In this document: positions 42,874-55,801 of the stretch, piece after piece
How the letters are laid out: every line of letters starts with the position of its first letter
Numbering within the stretch: the stretch's first letter is position 1
NCBI RefSeq assembly: GCF_042242105.1
Contig: NC_092028.1
Span: 9,037,338-9,101,337 of the forward strand
Reading direction: 5' to 3'
Source of the DNA: Pempheris klunzingeri
Lineage: Eukaryota; Chordata; Actinopteri; Acropomatiformes; Pempheridae
Length of the DNA: 64,000 nt
The notes under the pieces: generated by a model
The model's input: only the letters and a program-made list of their open reading frames with translations
The model's database searches: none
Told to the model about the DNA's origin: nothing
Made by a program: the position numbers and the translations under genes

Positions 42874-43791
42874 TCATGTCTTCCTGTGGCTCACCTTGTC
42901 TCTGACCTCTCTCACTCACACTTCACCCCTTCGACTGCTCTGCTGAATTAGCTCCTGTTCAGCTCGCACAATGTAGCAGAATCTTCACAAACAATAGAAG
43001 CATTATGTTTTTACTGTCATGCTTAGTTTAGTTTGCTATAATGTGGCATGCAGAGCATGACACATTCCTCTGGCTGGGCCAGGGGGTCGCCATGTTGTTA
43101 GTCTTCATCACAGTTCTCAGTATAAAAGTTTTCATAAATCAGTGATTAGGTTATTATAAGTTCTAATAAGATTAGAGCGTGATATTTTCTTTTTTTGGAC
43201 TAAATAGTCAATACATTTAAAATGTAATCCAATATTTCCACTTGTGTAAATCATTCCTTGTCCTTCATCGGTATTCTCTGTGATTTATGGATGAAACTAT
43301 GATCATTCCTTTTGTTTAGGTTGTTGCTGAGTTGTATTTACTAGATTATAATGGCACAAATGTGTGTTATTTTAGTGGAAGTTTTTTTTAGTTCTCAAAT
43401 TCTCTAATGTGCTGAATCGTCTTGTTGGTTGACAATTGTTTTGAACTGCCAATTTTTTTAAAGTCTTGTGTTTTTAGACCAGCATATATTCGTATCGCTA
43501 GATTTGAACATTTCCCTGTTTTAAATCACAATCATGTTATTGTAACTTTCTGTGTATTTCACATTTACTGTGTATTTTTAAGCAGCGACAGTAGAAAGAA
43601 AATTAAATCAGCACCGTATTTTTCAAGTGTTTTTTATTGCACAAATGTCATGTTTAGTGAAAGGCATATAGACAAAACAAAATCAAGGACTTAGCAAAGA
43701 TGTTTGATCAATGTCGACTCACAGCCAACACATCAGGTGGAATGTTCCTACACAGTTGTTGCCATCCTGGATGTTAAAGGGAAGAAATGGT

Positions 43792-43843
43792 AATAAATGA
43801 ATGCACTGGTAAAAATGACTCTCCTACATTTGATTGAATAAAA
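43792..43843 (+). terminator. Polyadenylation signals of elof1
   Basis: Two AATAAA hexamers, at 43792-43797 and 43838-43843, are the first noted after the stop, giving a 3' UTR of about 950 bases. Either may be used. Confidence 0.6.
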
Positions 43844-43859
43844 GTAATGTTTGGATGTT

Positions 43860-45630
43860 TGATGGAATGAAAACACACTAAGTGTGCACGTGCTTTCCCC
43901 CACTAGATGGCACACACGTCCTACACCATGGCTGTGATGCTCCTGTTGCTGAACGGCAACGAGCAGGTCAAACGCTCCAATCTGTTAGAACTTTCAACAC
44001 ATGGACGCAAACATGGACGTTATTTATCTACTAACTAATTCTGACAGCAATTGAAAGCCATTAAATCTGAATAGCTCACTGAGAAATGCAGAGGTTTTAA
44101 CACCACAAGTGTCAGAGCCTCCACCATTTATAATTATGTGCATTTCTGCTTTCTAATTGTGTTGAAAATTGAATCTTGTAACAGCTGGTGATGCCTCTGA
44201 CCTTACAGTAATAATAGTAATATTACAGTCAAGACATTCAGTGGGTTAACAGTATGATGCAGAAACATCAAAATGATAATCTATGTTTGGCACGTTTCAC
44301 TTAGCAATTATCAGAGAGCGCTAAGGGTCTGCTTTGACATTTCCATTTACTTACAGTGGTGGATACAATACTCTAAGTACTATTTCAAATGCAGGACTTT
44401 TACTTTTAATGGAGTGTTTTTAACATTGTGGTATTTTACTCAAGTATCTAAGTAAAAGCCTGCAAGCATTGTTGGCAAAATGTATTTTAAGTATGAAAAG
44501 TAAAAAACACTGCAGAACGATGGCCCCTGTGAGTGTTATTCTATCATTAATACCTATACTTGCAATGCTATAATATTACTGTCTGAATTGCATTGCAGTA
44601 GAAGTGGTATCAAATGGAATGACTCTACTTTCCTTTGTTACATTCCACCACAGTTTACTGCACACGTGCTGAAGTCAGGCAAGATGCAAATGAAGCAACA
44701 GCACTAAAGCCAAAGTTCACAGAGGCAAAATGATTCTGAAAAGATGGAAGAAAAAGTAAAAACATGGCAAAAACGATTAGCAACTAAGTTTACCCAAACT
44801 TCAAACTAGATATCACAACGCCTACATTTTGTCTGACAGACCTTTCTACTTTTTCTAAACACATTCTGAAAAAAAAACCAAAGAGTCGTGCTGCACACAC
44901 AGCCATGTCAATTAGCCCTGTAAAACTGGCGTGATGGGTAACTTGGCAGGCTCGTGAACATGACTATTTGTCAGGGCAGGTGCTCTCAAAACAAAGCAAT
45001 GTCCGCACAAAGCTACAAAGTCCTCCTGCGTCGTCCGCCCCGGTCAGTCTGTGGACCCGGACCTTGTGTGTCACCCCCAGGAGTGGAATCCTAGAGCCTG
45101 CGGGGCTCTGACCTGGACTCTGTTCCAACTGGGTCAAAGTTCAATTAGCACCAACACGGTCGCTTGTTTCCTTTCAAGGAATTTTAAAATTCTGCATCCG
45201 TCAGTGTTCAAACTGGATTAAGAAGCACAGGGAGGTGAAGTGAGGGGGCATAAACAGTTAGACATCTCTAATTACATTGCAAAGTATAAAAAGCTGTAGA
45301 AAAAGAACTCTATAAATAGCAAAGGTTGTTAAATCTAAGTGTTTGGATATTTTTAGCGGTAATAAAATTAATCAGAGCAATGGGATACAGAATATGGTCA
45401 CTGCATGACATTTTTGACGTAAGGTCAGCGTAAACATTATTTTTTTCTTACTCGTGGAAAGACGGACAATACATTCCTAAGAGTAAGAGTTTCTTTAGAG
45501 GCTGGGGAATGAAGACGACAATCGGTGTTAAATAACAGTCTGGAAGGTTTGCTCGTCACAGGGACAGCTGCGGTTGGTTGTCTGAAGGTAAGCGGAGAGG
45601 AGGGAGGGGGTGAGGCTGTCCGTGGCTGTC
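43860..45630. other. Interval between convergent elof1 and cnn1
   Basis: Contains the cnn1 3' UTR at its right side (no clear AATAAA seen on the minus strand) and a hAT-like repeat at 44354-44480. No coding exon recognised. Confidence 0.45.
44354..44480 (+). mobile_element. CAGTGGTGGA-type fish repeat, copy 1
   Basis: Starts CAGTGGTGGATACAATACTC and includes AATGCAGGACTTTTACTTTT and TTACTCAAGTATCTAAGTAA. It matches, in the other orientation, 52530-52947. Probably a hAT-type MITE. Confidence 0.55.
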
Positions 45631-48600
45631 TTAGTCAGAGTACTGGTTGTAGCCGTCAAACTCCACCTCGCTCCCGTTGTTATAGTAGGTTTCGGTGGGG
45701 TTGGTGCAGTACTTGTTGTCGTAGACCTGGCGGGCCAGGCCGTAGGTGGTCATGCCCTGCTGGGAGGCCACTTTGTTGGTGCCCATCTGCAGAGAGATGG
45801 TGGTGGTGTCACAGTTCTCCAGCTCCAGCTTCTTGTCAAAGATGTGCCTCCTAGTTCCCGGAGCTGTCATGCCAGCCTGGGAGGCAGAGAGCAAGATGAA
45901 GGGTTTATATATAATAATAATAATAATAATAATCTACAGCTAAATGTATTCAAAGCCTCTTAAAAAGACAGTGACTACTGGTATAAATATACTATAGACA
46001 TAATTCAAATAACCCAATAAGGCTGGTGTTATTGTATATTTTCCTTATTGTTAACAAATCCCAGGATCAGACCAAAACCAACAATGAACAACAACTATTG
46101 TCTGTGCGTCTGCAGCCTTGTTTTTCTTAACCATAGAATTCCATTGGTCCCTAAAATCTATTGAAAACACACAAAAGGAACAAGTCTCTGCACTGGGTGA
46201 CACATTCCTTCATTATGGCAAACATGGGTGTACTCGCTTGCGCAGTGACTCCCCACCTGTGACTGATGCGACCCCAACGCCCTGTCAGACGGGCTCTAGC
46301 TGATCATACAAACGTGACCATTGTTACAATATTTTCTTTTTCATGAAATTGAACTGCCGTTGTCAAGTTCAGCCCTGTTATTGACTGGCGACCAGTCTTG
46401 CCTCTTGCCCAATGTCAGCTGGGACACCCCCCCCCCTCGCAACCCACGAGGATAATGAATGAATGGATGGATGTTTATGTGAAGTTTGCATTCTTACTTC
46501 TACCGCTTTGAGTGGCACAAGTTTTATGTTTCACTCATTAATCTGCTATTAATCTGTCATTCTTTGCCAGCAATTTTAAACTTTGACTTGATACTTATAG
46601 CTTATCTACTTCAATAATAGTCTAACAATAGTAATAGTCAGACATTATATCGGCATAAAATTGTATAATGAATGAACAACATTCATAATTCTTTAAGTCC
46701 CTCCTCACCTGGCTGGCTCCCTTGTTGGTGCCCATCTGTAGGCTGATTGTAGATTGGTCCAAAGGGTTGTCCATGGCCATCTTGGAATCATACAGATGGC
46801 GTCGTGTGCCGTAAGAGGTCATGCCCTTTTGACTGGCAAACTTATTGGTGCCCATCTAGAGACACAGCAAAATGGAGTGAGCTTAATAACTAAAAACACA
46901 CCGGCGGATCTGGAGGCATAGTCATCGGGTTGTGCAGCATCTGTACGACTGAAAACAAATTTGAGATCACACTCATGATGGCCAGATTCCTGTTAATCTG
47001 CCATCATTGTCTTCATCATCATCAATTATCCAAAAGCAGGGCAGGTGAGGAGACTCAGCAAACAGCTTTCAGTAAAGATTCATTCAGCATGAGCCCAGCA
47101 GGGGGCACAATGACAACCCACTGGGGGTGTGTTTTGGCCAGCAGACACTTCAGTCTGAATCTACAGCCCCATATGCAGGCCTGGCCATAAAGTAGCAGAT
47201 TACAGGTTTAGAATTCCTGCCGCTCTGACCTGCAGGCCTATGACGTTACGTCCCTCCCTGAGCTTCTCTGGGGCGAAGCGGCGCTGCTGTTTCTCGGCGT
47301 ACTTCACTCCTATGTCGTATTTGGAGTGGAAACCTTTGGACTTGGCCTGAGAGAGAGAGAGAGAGAGAGAGAAGTGGCAGAGACAGAAGGGAAAATGGGG
47401 GTAATAGAGTGTGTTTTCATACCCATATTGTTTTTATTATGCTACTGCTGCTGCCGCCATACTGTGGTCCTACTGCATGCAACAGAAAGCACTTGCAGAC
47501 AGCAGGTAGGCAGGTGGCTGCAGCGTCTACGGGATTATTGCAATACACTGATGCGCATCCTTATTTTTAGCCTGCAGAAACCATGAGCATTAATGATGAA
47601 AAATGTGTCCAGTTTTTGTTGCCTTTCCTAGAACGGATGTCACTGGACTAACTCACCATTCCAGCCAGAGCGATGAGTGAGCACTGGACCTGAGTGTGGT
47701 TGACATTCTCAAACAGATCGTTGGCCTCGAAGATGTCATGTGGCTTCAGGCCGTACTCTGTGATCGCACGGACAAAATTCCCTATGTTTTCCAGCTGAGG
47801 AAAAAAAGTGGACGGAGGGAAAAATTAATCGAGAAAGGCGTCCGACACACAGGCCGAGTAGTTTCAATATGTTGAACGCAGCTTTGCATATCTATTAAAG
47901 GAATAGTTTAACATTTGGGGAAATAGATTTATCTGGTTTTTTTATCTGTACGATAGAGCAGACAGCTAGCTTAGCTTAGCAAAAAAGATTGTGAGTGTAT
48001 TTCCCAAAATGTCAAGCTGATGCCAAAACTGATTTAATGTAGTAATTACAGTTTGGTGTGGACACTAAAGAAAGAAAAAAAAGACCCTAATAAATGTATT
48101 GAAACTTGATCAGATGACTAGATGAATAATAAAGGGCCAAATATTGACAGTACCTCCAAGCTGTTCTTCTCTTTACTTGTCCATGCCCTTATAATGTCTG
48201 ACTATGTGTGCATTTATTTACAAGTGTTAACATCACCTTGAGAATTTTTGGAAGGAGCTTCAATCAAGTATTAAAAGCACTGATTATTTCCTGTAAAAGG
48301 TCATGCGGATTCATCTGACTTGGTACTTTATGGAATGTAAATAAGCTCCACATGGTCTGGACAAAAGACCACAGAGCTGGTGCATTACCTGGTGCCAGTT
48401 CTGACTGGAGTTGTTGATCTTCCTCACAGAACCTGGCTGGAGAACATTAATGAGTCTACAAAGAAAGAGACAGAACCTTCAGTTTTTAGGGGGGGAATTA
48501 AGAAAACAATCACCACGTAACATTACAGAAACGAGCATTATTAAAGTTTGGACGCGTCTGTTCTGCAGGCGTCCTCTCGGTGTCGCCCACTCACTCGCAC

Positions 48601-51600
48601 AACAGGACTCCATTCTTCAGACTCTCCATGAAGCCGTCCCCGATCCTTTTGCCAGTCACATCCTGAATCCACAGCCTCAGCTCCTCTTCCTTCTGGGGGT
48701 CGTACTTCCCTGCAAGCTGAGAGGGTGGGAGTGATGGGAGGTCAAACATAAGATTGGATCTCTGATTTATATTCAGTTTTATTACAAAACAGCAGCTGAT
48801 TTCAGCCCATCAAACTGACCGTGACTAAGCCTACTTTCTAGAGGCATGTCTTTAGCCCTTTAGACTTTCGTAAGAGGCACAAAAAAAACCAGAACAGAAC
48901 AGAAAACAGACCAATAAAAACCATGCACAGTCTGCCCTTGGTATCACTTGCTGGAGAACAACATGTCTTGATGGATGCACCAAGCTATGTCAGACATGTC
49001 CAGTGAAATGGAAAATCCTTTCCAGATTATTCACCTGCAGCACTTTCATTGGAAAGTGGACACTTTATTTTGGATGTGTTTCCTGTAAATTATTGGACAT
49101 CTTACTCTCCATATCTGTTGCTCACATTGTTGCGTGTTCACATGGTGTCACAGTGACAAAATGACTCCAGGTTGCAGTAGCAGTTAGTCAGCTAGTATAC
49201 CAATGGTTTATTTCCCCTAGTAAACTATGCAGTTATTTGGGGAAATTATCTGTAAATTATACACCCATAAAATATGGTGTTAGCCTTTTGCTTATGGTGG
49301 GCAATAAATAAAGTGAAATTCAATGAGGGATCGGAGTCGTAGAAGAATGTCATTTAAACAGTTTATACACAAAGTCTTCAGTTTAACATCTTTCTTCAGG
49401 TCAGGTTTTCAGCAACTAAAATAACTCTTCTCATAACTGTACTGTCTTTGAGAGTCTTACTGTATAATGAAAAAACACTATGAGATGAGGGGTATAAAGA
49501 GTACAGGAGGAAAAATGAAAATGAAAAAGGCCCTTGGACATTCCTGCATGTAGAAACACACTGGCCTCTCTCCCTCTTCTCTCCATGTATTTCCTTATTG
49601 GCACAAACACGTTGCCCCTAATACTTCGAATTCTAGCGTGGGGTTTAAGACTGCCTGCGCCCCCCCCCCCTTGTGCATGCACACACACACGCACACACAC
49701 CCCCTCATCCCCTTTTCCTGAATGTTCTGCAGATAAGTCTTCACAGTCTGGGATCAGCAGCCAACACAAACAAGCATTTCAAAGCAGCAGGGATAGCGTA
49801 GCGTCCAGTCCATCACACCAAACTTGGGAGAAACAGCTTTCCCAGACACTCCTCCCTCTCCCTCTGACTGTCCTGCTCCTCTTCTCTGATTGGCCAAGCT
49901 CATATTTCTCTCTTCCTCTCTTTCCCTCTGGGTTTTCCAGAATCTGCCCTTTTACAGAGAGTTAACTATTCAGGCAAACCACGTCTGATAAAGACAGGCC
50001 AAGATCGACAGGTCCTGCTTCCAGTGGAGGTAGTTCAGCTCACAGTTTGGTTTAGTTGTGTTGTTTTTAATGTATAGCTCAGGAATGCAGGCAGAACTTG
50101 CTGTTTTCTGGGCTTTAAAAGCCATTTTTTTTTATTTCTAAACATGAATCACATAAAGCCAAACAGCACAATAAATCAAGATAATGTATTAGTTAAAAAA
50201 AAACCACTGACACTTCTTTATGATGGTTAGTTACTAATGCTGGTTATCAAACCTCAACCAAAACTTATCAAAGACTGTCAAGTAGCCAGTTGAGGAAGAA
50301 GTACATGGATCCTGTACTTAAAATGAGATTATGTAACTTTTATGTATGTATAATTAGCACAAGTGGACTAAACAGACTCGGTCATCTATTGAAATGTATC
50401 CAATGCTAGCTAAGTAAAATTACTCATTCAGCAGAAAAACAGCATGTGAACCGGTATGTTAAATTACATATTTTATTATACTGATGCATGAATGTGTGAG
50501 CATTTTAGTTTGTTGCTGCTTCAGGTGCAGTTACTATACTTTATATGCAGTTTAGCAGAGGTTCCCAGTATGGGCCCCTCCAAAGGGTCCCAACATAAAT
50601 CTGATGAGTCAGATTTCAGAAGGAAGAAAACAAAACAAAAGCGAACAAGCAAGAATAAATGACCTCAGGTTCTGTGCGACAAATTTGCAATCATTATAAC
50701 TGGACCTCCTTGAGCCTCCGACAGCTTAAGGGTAAATGTCTCTGTGTGGAAACATCAAAAACATAACAGACATGACAAGTGTCACAAGGCAAAACGGTCG
50801 GGAACACCTGGTTTAATCTCATTGGTTTTTTAGGCCTATTATATGGTTGTTTTTAAATATATAATCTGTCAAACAGGCTAAATGTAATGAAGAAGAAAGC
50901 ACAGAATCATTTTACACTATGATTCGGAGTGAAATAAAATAGCACCAAATATCTGGTCAAATTCATAATCTTGTTTACTCATTTACTCAAATCAGTTTCT
51001 TATTCAAATCAAGATGTCGCTAATTGTTGATGGTATTTCAGTTCAGCTGTTTTGCATAGACAAACATTTTATATTTGGTGGCTTATTTGTTCAATGAAAA
51101 AGGGGTTTTACTGAAAATGTACCAATATTTCTTTAAGTCAGGTATTGAAAAAAAAAAAAAAAAAAAAAAGGGATCCTTTTTTGGAGCGGCACAAGAATGA
51201 AAACATTTCAAGAGATGCCCTGCCCTAAAGCAGTAACTGTTGCTGAAATGTAACTACAAGCCACTGCTAAGCCACATTAGCATTGACCATGAACAGTGTG
51301 GCAGCAGCATGAGCAGAGGACAGTCACGGAGTCGGTGAACTGACTCAGTACTGTCATGTAATGCCAGTTACACAGCAATGTCTATCCAGCCTTTGCTAAC
51401 ATTAGTCACCATAAGCTACTGGTCATACCAGACCAAGTAAGGCTATTGCAGCAGAACACTGAGTGTTCTGAACTGAGCAATCGCATGTTTGTGTAATAAC
51501 CTTTCATTAATAACAGAAATAATGTGTTATTGCTTCTTTCAGAATGGACCTAGTCTCACTTTAAGTATTATTTCACAACCCGTGTAGATTCTCACAGGTC

Positions 51601-53855
51601 ATTTGCAGTATTCCCTGTGATCAGGCATTATATCTAGCTGTGCCATTATATCTAGCTGTGTCACTGTTGGTAACTAATAAGTTAGAACATACACAAACAC
51701 AGAAATAGTTCCCTTGGCGTCATTCCTTTGCTAGATCTCCTCACACAGTGCTACATGGATCCATTGTGTGAGCTGCTGGCACGGCTTCGTCAGTGCCATT
51801 TATCTCCTGTCCACCTGTGTTCCGTCAGGACTGTGTTTTGTCTTTCTTGACTCCCATGTAAACTGTTTAGAGTAAGGACACTTTCTCAAGTTCCAAGTCA
51901 GAGCCCGGTCACTCCTTAAAAGGCCATTAGATTTTGCTGATGTACCTGTCAGTCTTTCAGCTGCATCTCCGCTGCTCTCTGATGTCATGCTGCTGGAACG
52001 TACCATCCCTGCATGACCCATGAAGCTATTTTATTTCCCCATCTAACAGTGTTTCTACTCTACAGAAAGCGGGCAGTACCTCTCTACTCGCCCTTTGCGT
52101 GTATAATTGACTTGGAGGCGGTGCAGAGATGGTAGCGAAAACAGCTAAACTAGCGCCAACAAGACCTAGCCGACTGCTGAATAGCAGTAATGAAAGGAAT
52201 GCGGGTTCCATAGAGTGCGACGCACCTCTGTGGGAGATTAAAGCTCTGATGAGAGATGGAACTATTCAGGGAAGAGGTGACATCCCTCCAGGACAATACT
52301 GATGATGATGATGATGATGATCTGGCAGTTGGAACAGTCACAGGCTGACCTTTCCCATCCTAAACAGACTGTCAGCAGCTCTGACTCATCCCAATGTACA
52401 GAGCCACTGCTGCCATAATAGAGGCAGCATTGAAATAAATAGAAAAATCTACTGACAATCACTGTATCCACACTTCCTGTCAGGATGGTGGTGACGTAAA
52501 TACGGTTTGCTGGGTACAAAAACATGCGCTGGTGGAATGTAACTGAGTATCTGAGGTTATCCTACTTATTCTATGATTTTTATTTACATTACTTCTATTT
52601 CACTACATTTCAGAGAGAAGTACTGTATTCCACCACATTTACTTTAGAAAAATATTGTACATATGAACGAATTATCAAAAAACAAGATGCAATTTTTATG
52701 ATTAAACAACCAACAGCATGTAAAAGTAGTTAAACTTAGCTAATATTTGACTCCTGGCAACATCAACATACTGCTTACATGTTTAATCCTATATTATGAT
52801 AGAAGACTGACAGGTGCACCCTGTTAATAATACTTCTTTACTTTAAGTAACATTTGGAATGCAGGTCCTTTATGTGTGATGGAGTATTTTTACTTCACTT
52901 TTACTTTTTGAAGTAAAGGAATATCGGTCTATGTCTTCCACCACTGAGCCCACATCTCTCTATTCAATCATATAGCACTTTCTTCAGTCATAATAGTCTA
53001 CGTTATGTCCCTTTACAATTTGGAACACCATCATATGCATCTTGGTTGTCAATACCAACAAGTTCACACTCACACACCTACAAAACTGATACATTTCTTC
53101 AGGGTTCCTGCTGCCAAGGAGATCAATAAACCAATAATCGAAGAAAAACAGAGCATTACGCAGTCCAGGTCAAACCCCCTCCCTCCTTGTGCTGCACTCT
53201 CACAGACTAAATGTCCTGACCCTTCGTAATCGCACAAATTATTTGGCCACTGAGACCCACGTCCACCTCCAAAACCAACACTTCGCTCACTGTGTGATCT
53301 GTTGTGAAAAGGCAGGAGTGTGTCACCGGAGCTGTTTCCCAGGCACACAACCTGGAATCACATGAGATGCTTTATCACGTCACAGCCTTTTTTTAAAAGA
53401 ACTAAAACATGAAATAAAACAAAACATCTGACTTAAAAGGAAGAGTTTTAGCCACCCAGCATCATGTGTTGTTGTGTCCTCTGTGATCTGTTTCATGGAG
53501 AAGCTCATGTAAGCGTGTTACTCAGGTAGACAACGAGCCTATTAGAGGGTTTGATCCAGCTATTTTCTCCATGTGAGGACCCCCAAAGTTGGACCACACT
53601 GGATTCTGGTTACATGAACCCCATCTATGTGTTGGTTATCATCCAGGAAGTCATATTCATGTGGCGCCACAGTGTTGGTCAGCATGCTAGGTAGCTCCCA
53701 CTGACCTCTGACCTCACTCAGGGAGCAAATGCTCCAGCTCCAAGTCTGACCTCTGTAAGTAAACCTCATAATGACGCTAAAAAGTGGACACCTACCTTAC
53801 TCTTGACCTCGGCAGAAAGTCCGAAGGCTGGGCCGCTCCTGAAATGTGTTGTCAT
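45631..53855 (-). CDS. cnn1: Calponin 1, complete 7-exon coding region
   Basis: Coding exons on the minus strand: 53796-53855, 48595-48716, 48389-48455, 47657-47794, 47230-47346, 46709-46855, 45631-45876; 298 aa (human CNN1 297). The calponin-homology domain spans about residues 24-130 ([40 protein letters not shown]). Three calponin repeats follow: [12 protein letters not shown] (~166), [12 protein letters not shown] (~206), [12 protein letters not shown] (~245). Calponin binds actin and dampens actomyosin ATPase in smooth muscle. Length and linkage to elof1 favour cnn1 over cnn2 or cnn3. The first intron is 5 kb and carries a CArG box. Exon 1 and 2 have alternative splice sites that also keep the frame. 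Confidence 0.93.
45911..45933. repeat. (TAA)n microsatellite in a cnn1 intron
   Basis: About eight ATA/TAA units. Confidence 0.9.
46365..46475 (+). mobile_element. LINE/SINE 3' tail with GGAT repeats
   Basis: TTGACTGGCGACCAGTCTTG, CCCAATGTCAGCTGGGACA, a run of C, CGCAACCCACGAGGATAATG and AATGGATGGATG form a common fish retroposon tail. The family is not determined. It lies in a cnn1 intron. Confidence 0.6.
47349..47372. repeat. (GA)n microsatellite next to cnn1 exon 5
   Basis: About 12 GA units directly at the acceptor side of exon 5, forming its polypyrimidine (TC) tract on the gene strand. Confidence 0.9.
47893..48160. mobile_element. TTAA-type MITE (AGGAATAGT family), copy 3
   Basis: Starts TTAAAGGAATAGTTTAACAT and TTTGGGGAAATAG, with CAGCTAGCTTAGCTTAGCAA as in the copies at 21589 and 32138. 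The right end is unclear. It lies in a cnn1 intron. Confidence 0.5.
50556..50810. mobile_element. hAT-type MITE, about 255 bases
   Basis: Begins CAGAGGTTCCCAGTATGGGC and ends CGGTCGGGAACACCTG, imperfect inverted ends of the CAG-GGTTCCC type. The flanks GTTTAG and GTTTAA are a possible worn target duplication. It lies in cnn1 intron 1. Confidence 0.6.
51148..51169. repeat. A22 homopolymer
   Basis: Twenty-two A in a row, not clearly attached to a retroposon. Confidence 0.95.
51914..51923. promoter_or_regulatory. Perfect CArG box in cnn1 intron 1
   Basis: CCTTAAAAGG fits CC(A/T)6GG exactly, the binding site of serum response factor. SRF with myocardin drives smooth-muscle genes, and mammalian CNN1 is known to use intronic CArG boxes. 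Function here is inferred. Confidence 0.5.
52530..52947 (-). mobile_element. CAGTGGTGGA-type fish repeat, copy 2
   Basis: Reverse complement starts CAGTGGTGGAAGACATAGAC and includes AAAAATACTCCATCACACAT and GGACCTGCATTCC, the same family as 44354-44480. It lies in cnn1 intron 1. Confidence 0.6.
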
Positions 53856-54113
53856 TCTGTAGTTTAGTCTATTTACAGTGGGGCTGAGGAGGGCTTTAAA
53901 AATGGAGAAGCAGGTTACAGCTCTCTGTCCGAGGCACGGGGAGCACACAGGAAAGTCCCGAACAAATCCGTGGGTATCTTTTCTTGAATTTTTATTATTT
54001 TTTTTTAGTTTCAAATTATTCGCCGCTGTCGTGCTCGGAGCTGCTGAAGAGGCTTTTCGACAACTTTCCAACACTTTTCTGAATCTTTTTTAAACTCTTC
54101 CCATGTGTGTGCT

Positions 54114-54146
54114 CTCTGATTGGACGGCAGGACGAGCCAATCAGAG
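54114..54146. promoter_or_regulatory. Inverted CCAAT pair upstream of cnn1
   Basis: CTCTGATTGG (54114-54123) and CCAATCAGAG (54137-54146) are perfect 10-base inverted repeats with a 13-base spacer, about 260-290 bases upstream of the cnn1 start codon. Each arm contains a CCAAT box, so divergent NF-Y sites are likely. Confidence 0.5.
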
Positions 54147-54484
54147 GGCAGCCTCCTCATCTGGGGGAGTGATGTCACCGCTCGGGTATTAGGTTTAATC
54201 ACTTTTTCCACCTTCAGGGATGTTCTGCGCTGGTGTCGCACTTTGCTAAAGTTATGTCATTGTCATGTTCAGCTGCATTAGGGCCATCAGTCAGGACCTT
54301 AAACTGCATTTCCTGATCAATGCGTAGCCCGTTTGATTTCACTACCCACCATGTACTGTGGTGAATCAGTAAATATTCATAGAAATTCAATAAGAACAGG
54401 AATTTTAACAATGATACAGATGAACATGTTTATTTAAAAAAGGTGGTAATCACATGATGTGTACATAATAGGTATAATAATTCT

Positions 54485-54549
54485 AACAACAACAACAACA
54501 ACAATAATAATAATAATAATAATGATAATAAAAAGAAGAAGAAGAAGAA
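54485..54549. repeat. Compound (AAC)n(AAT)n(GAA)n microsatellite
   Basis: Runs of AAC, then AAT, then GAA units in series. Confidence 0.9.
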
Positions 54550-54589
54550 TATATGATAATAAATAATACATATAAACAAGACTAAGAGG

Positions 54590-54800
54590 CCACAGCCATG
54601 CTAGCAGCTGTAAAAGTACAACTTTGACCTGCTGGTAGTGCTAAAAAACTCCAGGGATCACCAAAGTTAATAGATGTCATCCTCTAGGGACCGTGAATAT
54701 CAGTACAAAATGACAATCCATCCAATAGTTGTTGAGATATTTCAGTCAAGACCAAAGTTCCATCCTTAGAGCTCTACCATATGCACAAGAGAAACCTTTT
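54590..54800 (-). repeat. Dispersed fish repeat, copy 2
   Basis: Reverse-strand relative of 14110-14510, with TGGATTGTCATTTTGTACTG, GGTCCCTAGAGGATGACATC and CAGCTGCTAGCATGGCTGTG. Confidence 0.55.
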
Positions 54801-55761
54801 TGTATTGAGGTGATCTAAAATGTGAGATTCACATTAGATTTACATTGTTGCTATTGAGGAACCTTCACTTGCGTCCTGTGACTTTCCTCAGCAGATTGCC
54901 CATGTTGTTGTGGAGCTGTAGGCTGCAAATTAAAAACTACCCTCTGTCCCAAGAGAACCACAAGGATTTCTCATCCATGTTGAAAGTTTGTTGTTGACCT
55001 TGGATGGCACGGCAGCGACGAAACGGCCTAACCACAAAGTCGCTTTAGAAGCTGTTTTGGAGCTTTCGATCGTATCAAATGATCATTTCAATCTTAGCTG
55101 TTAAGCCAACATGGACAGCAAACCCTTAAAATGCTCAGGCAAATGGAAACATTTACAATGCCATGACAACCGGGCTCTCCAACAGCTGCTAAATCCATGT
55201 TCCATACTTAACTGAAGTAACATTACAGATTATCACTCACTATCTTTACTGTGTCATTTTATAATTTGCCATCTTAGAAGTCCAGTACTCAAAGCCTTTT
55301 TGACTCCTTTTGTCTCTTTGACCGAAATTCTCATCAAATTCCAAAATGAAGGTAGTGATATTTTTTACCAGAAGATTCCTAAAATCCTGGCAAATATGTT
55401 TAAAATACACTTACATTCTCTTCTAATAATCCCAGACCTCTGGAGTGCTTTAGTTGCTCTCAGATGAACATAACCAAAAATATACAGCGTGTGTACATGC
55501 ATGCATTGCTGTGGGCCTGATGTAGTATATTTGAAATATGCCTGACTCTGTGTGGAAGCTACTGTAGAGCCTGACGTCACTCTGGGAACAATGAGGTGGT
55601 TTTCCCGTTTTACTCCAGTGTGTTGCCTCTCTTTCCCCCACAGGCAGGCGGATGACAAGGGAAGGAATGCAGCAGATACAGGGGGTCTGCTGAGAGGCGA
55701 GTCAGAGGGGGACAGAGGAGGCGGCTCCCCGGACATCATGATTCACCCTCTGCTTTGTCTT

Positions 55762-55763
<2 letters not shown>

Positions 55764-55800
<37 letters not shown>
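55764..55800. repeat. (GT)n microsatellite
   Basis: About 18 uninterrupted GT units. Confidence 0.95.

Positions 55801-55801
<1 letters not shown>

Larger units (their letters stand above)
48717..53795 (-). other. cnn1 first intron (5.1 kb)
   Basis: Contains a CArG box, a hAT-type MITE, an A22 run and a CAGTGGTGGA repeat. No internal coding exon recognised. Confidence 0.7.
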
